Shown here: piece by piece, positions 19,778 through 25,000 of the stretch
How the letters are laid out: each line of letters begins with the position of its first letter
How positions within the stretch are numbered: position 1 is the stretch's first letter
Source: Chrysomallon squamiferum
Taxonomy: Eukaryota > Mollusca > Gastropoda > Neomphalida > Peltospiridae
Direction of reading: 5' to 3'
DNA length: 25,000 bases
Assembly: GCA_012295275.1 (NCBI GenBank)
Contig: CM022667.1
Span: forward strand, 5,432,208 to 5,457,207
Notes under the pieces: model-generated
Databases searched by the model: none
Told to the model about the DNA's origin: nothing
What the model saw: only the letters and a program-made list of their open reading frames with translations
Program-made: the position numbers and the translations under genes

Positions 19778-20099
19778 GTTACTTCAACTTTTTACTAGCT
19801 AAAAATCAGAACAGTAGACTTTTGTTTTTATATATTTCCTTTTTCCTTTCCTTTAATTTTCGTCTTTGATCTCAAATTATTTTATGAAACATGCACACAC
19901 TAATCTTTATTTATAGATAACATTTAATTATGAAAGTATTATCCAGAAGAAAAAAAAAAAAAAAATAACTCACAATAGGGTTTACATTCTAAACAACATG
20001 GTTTTATTTCTTCTTGTTTTCTTGTTTTTTTTTAAATTTGTTTTAAATTTTTCTTTTGCTACTACTTCCACTAGTTCTTCATTATTATCATTATTAGTA
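19778..20099. other. 3' UTR / flank of gene B
   Basis: A/T-rich, with a poly-A run (about 19951-19966). No canonical AATAAA is seen within about 300 bp of the stop; the gene A signal at the equivalent position reads diverged here. Confidence 0.4.
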
Positions 20100-20965
20100 T
20101 TATTATTAGATAACGTTTCAGCTGATGAAAGTTTCTGCCTGTTTTATTCTTCCTCAGAGTTCAGAGGGTTGTGTACTGAACGAGAAAAATTAACAGGAAA
20201 AGTTCTTGAAAAGATGATACAGAAAAAATACCGCAGAAAAATGAGAGAAAAAAATTAAGAAAAACAGATAGAACATTTTATTTCACCAAACAGGATATCT
20301 TTGTTCCTATATTAACACTATTTAAATTGTCATTGATACTGTGTTGCAATTATTTTTATTTATTTATTTATTATTATTATTACTTTTTTGTTGTTGTTGT
20401 TGACGAAAAATATTGCAGTTACCATTTATCGTAAAAACACACACACACAAAAAATACACACACAAAAAAAAAACACACAAAAAAAAAACCTTTTCCTGTG
20501 TCATTTAAATTAAAATGTTGGCAACAATTATAATATAAATTTAATCATAAAAATTAGAAGTATTTTATTAATATTTCAGTTTGTACACCGTTTCATTGTT
20601 AATGTTGAAGTTAAGAATGGACAAAAATAAAATGATATTCTACATTTATCAAAATATATCTAGAGATCTATACATTTTTTTTCCTGCTTTACTAAGTTAA
20701 TTTTACTAATTCGGATGAAAGCATAGATTATGGACTTTTGCACCTATCGGTAAAACATTTTTATTGTATTGTATGTCTTTTACTTGTTATGATAGATTTT
20801 ATCAGTTATTATTTATCGTAAAAAAATATGAAGCTGCATCATGTTAAGCAGACTGTTTGCAATACTTATAATAAAAACTTATGATAATAATGACCAGTGT
20901 TTTTTTTATGTCAGTGTGTTCACGATTGAATTGTGAAAGCTGAGTTTTCAAGCCCAGACAGAGAA
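20100..20965. repeat. Gene-flank repeat, copy 2 (3' of gene B)
   Basis: Paralog of the sequence 3' of gene A. Shared landmarks include TGTTTTATTCTTC, TTTATTTCACCAAACA, GGACAAAAATAAAATGATAT, AAAATATATCTAGAGATCTA, TAGATTATGGACTTTTGCAC and TTCAAGC.CAGACA. The open frame at 19998-20258 overlaps this non-coding paralogous sequence and is not supported. Confidence 0.72.
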
Positions 20966-21034
20966 GAAAAAAAAAAAAAATAAATAAATAAAAAAAAAAA
21001 AAAAAAAAAATAAATAAATAAATAATAACAGACA
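20966..21034. repeat. Poly-A with TAAA units
   Basis: A-rich tract interrupted by TAAA tetranucleotides, right at the 3' edge of the flank repeat copy. It resembles a retroposon tail, but no element end could be defined. Confidence 0.8.
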
Positions 21035-21913
21035 TTTGAAAGTAAGTTCTGAGTATTTTAAGTTTTGTCAGCTGAGTGTCACATAACCATGAATACATCC
21101 AGTCAAATGTCTACATATCAACCCACATATGCCGTCATTCCCGTTCATAACCCCAGTCTGAGAATATGTAAATATGATTTACAGATTCCCCCCACTAGTT
21201 GGCACATGGCGACAGTTCAAGTACAGACATGGTGAAAGAAACATCTAGCGCACGACTAGTGTTTGATCCCAGTCACGTCGTGTGTCAAACTATCTTGTTT
21301 TCTTTCTGAACTGTATTATTTATCAGTTAATTCAGCTTCCTCACCTTTTATATTCGTCATTTGCTTTCTAAATTTAACTGAACAGAAATATTGGCATACT
21401 TTTTCAGATCATTTTAATTCACAAATAAACCGAGCGTTGTACAGATAAATACTCTTGTGTGACTGCTACTTTTTGAGATGAGTTTTATTTAAGCAGACAT
21501 GCTGAGGAAAACTGGACGTTCTTTCTTACTACAGGGCTGTGATGAATTAACAAAATGATCATTTATGTTCAACTTTCTGAACACGCTTCTGATATTTCTT
21601 GTCCAAATTAGATAGAAATAATCATTTGCAATGACTACATGTGTGGCATTAATATAGCTCTTCAGTTTGAAAAAGTTAACAACTTTTTAATTATTCTTTA
21701 TCAGTATCATTATCTATCTTTTTATCTATATCTGTCTCACTCTGCGTGTTTGTATATCTATATATACACACTACTTACTGCGTACTAAACATATTAATGT
21801 GATACAACAGCTGCGTGTACATTTGCAAATTAAAAAGAAGAAAAGAAAAGAAAATGAATATAACATATAAACTATATGATTTGTACTACAATATTGATTA
21901 ACATTTTGCATGC

Positions 21914-21968
<55 letters not shown>

Positions 21969-22079
21969 TCACGCCCATACACATACAAGTCTGACTAATT
22001 AAGAATCATGATCACTTAAATTAAAACTTAGTACTGTACTTTAAACTTTCCTCTTCAAAAGTGACTTTGTTTTGTATTT
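21035..22079. other. Intergenic stretch between gene B and the minus-strand gene C
   Basis: A more complex patch at about 21080-21290 includes TAGCGCACGACT followed by GTTTGATCCC, which recalls the A/B-box spacing of a tRNA-derived SINE but is too degenerate to call. The compound (TA)n(CA)n tract at 21918-21967 lies here. No gene seen. Confidence 0.45.
21918..21967. repeat. (TA)n-(CA)n compound microsatellite
   Basis: About 14 TA units followed directly by about 10 CA/AC units. Confidence 0.94.
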
Positions 22080-22640
22080 ACTATGTATGTGATACAATTT
22101 AATGGAAAACACTCAAACACAAACTAAAGACCACGCCAAGCAGAATGACGCAAAGGAATCAACAAAGTTGAATGTTTTAACACTGTTTAAATTATTATTA
22201 ATCTTTTCACAAATTTGTTTATCAAGGTCAGCAAAGTTAAAGATTTTTGCCGTCGTTAAATTGTTATTTTTGTTTTTAAGAACCAGTTATGATCTTGGTT
22301 CACTATATTTAAATATTTTAACAATGTTTAAATGATTTGTTTTTGAGTATAAACTGTTTTACTGTTGCATTTATTTTAACCTAGCAGTATTATTCAGATC
22401 CACCCGTTTCTGATAGTTATAATAAAATGTTAATGATAAACTTTACAGTGTTTTGTTAACATATCGGTGTGATAAGGTTTGTATTGTGAATGTTGAAGCT
22501 GAAAGCCAGGACAAAAATAATGAAACTTGGGATACATTCTCCAACCATTGTAGTGTATCTAGATATCCATACATTTTATTCTGCCGTATTCAGTTTAATT
22601 CATTAATACAAACCAGATATTGACCTCTAAACAGCTATTA
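22080..22640. repeat. Gene-flank repeat, copy 3 (diverged, no adjacent + strand gene)
   Basis: Same orientation as copies 1 and 2: ACACTGTTTAAATT near 22180, AATGATAAA..TTACAGTGTTT, TTGTGAATGTTGAAGCTGAAA, GGACAAAAATAATGAAAC and TATCTAGATATCCATACATT. More diverged than the other two. No gene body lies immediately upstream on the + strand, so either it is a free repeat copy or its gene has been lost. Confidence 0.6.
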
Positions 22641-22971
22641 ACAAATGAATTGACAGTAATTCCGCATCAGACTAGAAGTTTTCTCAACTTGTGCTTACAG
22701 CTATGTCTATGGGGTTCTAGCCACATTTCAAAATCCAGTCTAAGGAAATTAGTTGATTTGAATTAAAATTATCCACAGTAGTCTGTGTACATGGCATTAA
22801 TGTCGGATCATATTAAGTATTTTCAAAGTTACGATTACTATTATTATTAGCTGAATAAAATGTTTGGGCAGACGTATGCCTGTGATGAAAGCAGATTAAT
22901 ATTAAAATATTTAAACTTTTTCTATTTGCAAAGTACGCTTTAAGTCAAAACATTTTATACTATCAGTTAAC
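22641..22971. other. Sequence 3' of the gene C Ig exon
   Basis: No stalk, micro-exon or membrane exon is recognisable on the minus strand here. Continued reading of the Ig frame past its donor meets TAA at 22969-22967. Confidence 0.5.
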
Positions 22972-23316
22972 CACGCAAATCCAAAGTGTAACTATTACTG
23001 ACAGTTCCATCTTCTAGAAGTGCGCACCACCAATCAGTTGCATCTTCGTCACTGACCTCATTTATCTTCAACGAGTATGTCTTTGTCCGCGTAGAGATCT
23101 CCTCTGTTCCTTGTTCACAAGTTACAATATAACCTGATGGTGGAACGTGAAACACGGAACATCCTGTCCATAGACTCTGTGATAATATAGCCAAGGACAC
23201 TTGTGTCGTTTCCTTGTTAAATGATATCAGATCATCAAGACCGGCTGCTTCTGTGACTGTACAGGTGAGAGTGAAAGAACGCCCATTTCGTAAACCAGTC
23301 ATAACCAGCGAATAGC
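22972..23316 (-). CDS. Gene C Ig-domain exon (V-like), partial gene
   Basis: Minus strand, 345 nt, phase 1-1. It starts GYSLVMTGLRNGRSFTLTC after the acceptor ATTACTTCTAG. Landmarks are AGLDDLISFNKE, TGCSVF, IVTCEQG, KTYSLKI, SDEDATDWWC and NSYTLDLR. All four cysteines are kept and there is no internal stop, so the domain is intact. The 3' boundary is a weak donor G|GTTAAC, unlike the GTAAGT or GTGAGT of its paralogs. If not spliced, the frame ends at TAA one codon later, which would make this the terminal exon of a protein lacking membrane exons. The gene runs opposite to A and B, and its 5' part lies outside the window. Confidence 0.8.
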
Positions 23317-24003
23317 CTAGAAGTAATAGAATTGTATATACATTTATAAGTATAGTTATACCGTTTAAAAGTTTTACTTCTACATAAGTATTATGTCTTA
23401 ATATGTATTATGTGATATAGAAAAAGAAACTAAATAATAATAGAAATAATAATAATAATAATAATAACAACAACAACAACAACAAGAAAAATAAGAAAAT
23501 ACAGTCAAGGATAAGGAATTTCAGTGTTTTACTTTTATGTCATTTTCAGTAAATATAATGCATACAGTAATGATGGAATTTTTTTTTTTCACACTTTTTC
23601 CATAAATAAGATTAACATTTATATTATTCATTCTGTATCCAAGACTTAAACTCAATTCTATATAAATAAATAAATAAATATTAAGTAAATAAATAAAAAG
23701 ATATAAAACATAAAAATAATTAAACGGTTTAATAAAAAGGGTAGCAAAGGATATGTCCTTTAATATATATATATATATATATAATACGGTAATTAAAATA
23801 TAATGATACCTGGTGAAGCCTAGTATGACTACAACATTGGATTAATACGACTACTACTACTAACAACAACAATAGCAACAACAACATAATAATAAAGATG
23901 TATATAACAATACGAGCGGATTACACTTGCCTCTGTTAAGTTTCATTTTGAGGAAATAAAGTATGAGTAAAGTACTAAGAAGAATGAGTATTGTGAAACT
24001 TAC
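23317..24003. other. Gene C intron
   Basis: Contains an (AAT)/(AAC) patch (about 23448-23485), AAAT runs, a (TA)n tract (about 23764-23782) and a segment at about 23800-23832 that matches, on the minus strand, the conserved left flank of the stalk blocks (TAGG.TTCACC.G, then TTTTAATTAC). No stalk exon follows it before the Ig exon. Confidence 0.55.
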
Positions 24004-24021
24004 CGTGAGTATCACTGTCGT
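24004..24021 (-). CDS. Gene C micro-exon (18 nt)
   Basis: ACGACAGTGATACTCACG, phase 1-1, encodes DDSDTH plus one base. The acceptor is GAAATTTCAG and the donor G|GTAAGT. It is the paralog of gene B 17401-17418. Its position before the gene C Ig exon implies a multi-Ig or rearranged gene. Confidence 0.6.
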
Positions 24022-24561
24022 CTGAAATTTCTGATGAAGAATAAACTGATAAATGAATAAACAAATAAATAAAAGATAACAAACAAATACAATTGTAGAA
24101 AATTAACAATAATATTAAAGAAAATAAGTAAAGTTAAACAAATAACTATTTAATATTAGTATTTTTTGTAATTAATTTTCATTTCTTTTGTTCTATATAA
24201 TTTGTTTCCTTATTTGTATTCTATTTATTTACTTTTGCATTATTATTATTATTATTATTTGTATTTAGCTTAAAGGAATTGAAATCTAATAATAACTAAC
24301 AGTCGGTGATATTTTGTAATAATTTACAGTAAAATTAGTATCGATGAAAAGGAAGGAAAAGAAAATGCTGGGAAGAGTCATGTTAATATAATTAAAGTAG
24401 ATTGATTGATTTTTTTATGTTTTCATATAATTTATACGTATTTGGAAGGTAATACAAAAGGATATCAAAAGGATGCAAACGGCAACCCTTTAGCTAGCGG
24501 CACTCATGAAAATACACTTTACATAAAATGTACTAATAATAATGAATACGATGAAACTTAC

Positions 24562-24588
24562 CACCAGCTACCTTTTCGACAGGAGATA
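24562..24588 (-). pseudogene. Gene C stalk exon with lost acceptor
   Basis: On the minus strand this 27-nt segment aligns base for base with the gene B stalk exon (both share ATCTCC at the start and GGTG before GTAAGTTTCATC). The acceptor dinucleotide is AC instead of AG, and no AG lies close upstream. The nearest internal AG would leave a 10-nt exon and break the frame. The donor and the following intron remain highly similar to gene B. The open frame at 24406-24603 on the other strand is a shadow. Confidence 0.6.
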
Positions 24589-24691
24589 GTGATAAAGAAA
24601 TGAAAGGGGATAAACGAATGAATGAATGAATAATTAAATAAATAAATGCTTTATTAAATAAATTAATATTAAACATAAAATAATAACACTA

Positions 24692-24692
24692 T

Positions 24693-24745
<53 letters not shown>

Positions 24746-24768
24746 ATAATAATAATAATAATAATAAA
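24692..24768. repeat. (ACT)n then (AAT)n trinucleotide array
   Basis: About 17 ACT units followed by about 8 AAT units, at the position in the cassette where gene B has its (ATT)n after the micro-exon. Confidence 0.94.
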
Positions 24769-24901
24769 GATCTGTATAATAATATAACAGATTAAACTGG
24801 TAATAGCAGTATTTTATCTACCTGCCTTAGTTAAGTTCCATTTATAGGAAATGTAAAATGACTAAAGCAATAACAAGACTGAGTATAATTAGACATACTA
24901 C

Positions 24902-24916
24902 CAATATCACTGTCGT
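24902..24916 (-). CDS. Gene C micro-exon (15 nt)
   Basis: Minus strand, phase 1-1, encodes DDSDI plus one base after the acceptor GAGATTTCAG, with donor G|GTAGTA. It starts with the same ACGACAGTGATA as the exon at 24021. It is one codon shorter than its paralogs. With only 310 bp to the broken stalk exon, no Ig exon fits between them. Confidence 0.5.
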
Positions 24917-25000
24917 CTGAAATCTCTGACGAAGAATAAACAGTTACATGAATGAATAAACGAATAAACCATAGAAACAAATACAAATTTGAAAATGAAC

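Noticed and set aside
19998-20258. 86-codon frame 3' of gene B
   Set aside because: Overlaps non-coding flank sequence shared with gene A, where the frame is not conserved.
21241-21280. tRNA gene or tRNA-derived SINE
   Set aside because: TAGCGCACGACT and GTTTGATCCC recall A- and B-box parts, but spacing is too short for a tRNA and no SINE body or tail can be defined.
23801-23835. Ten-nt exon GCTTCACCAG on the minus strand of gene C
   Set aside because: Looks like AG-exon-GT, but it aligns with the non-coding left flank of stalk blocks S1 and S2, and 10 nt would break the frame.

Overview
The window looks like AT-rich animal DNA. Coding sequence is sparse and split into short exons with GT..AG boundaries, and the space between is full of microsatellites ((GA)n, (ATT)n/(AAT)n, (TATC)n, (TA)n, (CTAA)n). 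Mollusc, most likely gastropod, is my inference from the style of the Ig-like domains and the repeat landscape; no marker gene proves it. There is no bacterial or viral gene organisation.

The core is a small cluster of related immunoglobulin-domain membrane-protein genes. Gene A (+, exons between 5976 and 10085) reads as signal peptide, a short two-cysteine domain, one V-like Ig domain with four cysteines and a WWC motif, then three exons that each carry a hydrophobic segment, then a stop (about 288 aa). Gene B (+, exons between 12248 and 19777) is a tandem paralog: signal peptide, an optional 45-nt stalk exon, Ig exon, 27-nt stalk exon, 18-nt micro-exon, then the same three hydrophobic exons (245 or 260 aa). 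Gene C (-, right edge) shows one Ig exon (23316-22972) preceded by two stalk micro-exons and a stalk exon with a broken acceptor; its 5' end lies beyond the window and no membrane exons are visible 3' of the Ig exon. Every intron I can place in these genes is phase 1, so all internal exons are symmetric 1-1 modules that can be lost, gained or skipped without a frameshift.

The introns record turnover of these modules. A block of about 0.5-0.7 kb is duplicated in front of the gene B Ig exon (12858-13520 and 13772-14283), with a 13-bp minisatellite at about 12 units in one copy and about 2 in the other. A stalk-exon block (13562-13769) that normally lies 3' of an Ig exon sits 5' of one, joined to the duplicated block through an AAT/ATT microsatellite. 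The intron flank that normally precedes an Ig exon recurs at 18240-18350 with no Ig exon after it. The stalk/micro-exon block is present again in inverted orientation in gene C. Together this suggests deletion and duplication of Ig cassettes, possibly at microsatellites.

Outside the cluster: the left 5.9 kb is mostly simple repeats, with a 166-bp near-perfect inverted repeat (3835-4000 / 4338-4503) and a possible two-exon minus-strand gene for a small secreted cysteine-containing peptide (3104-2368). A 321-bp non-autonomous DNA transposon with TA target duplication and pogo/Tigger-like ends lies at 15238-15558 in a gene B intron. Related non-coding sequence follows gene A (about 10360-11640) and gene B (about 20100-20965) and recurs at 22080-22640.
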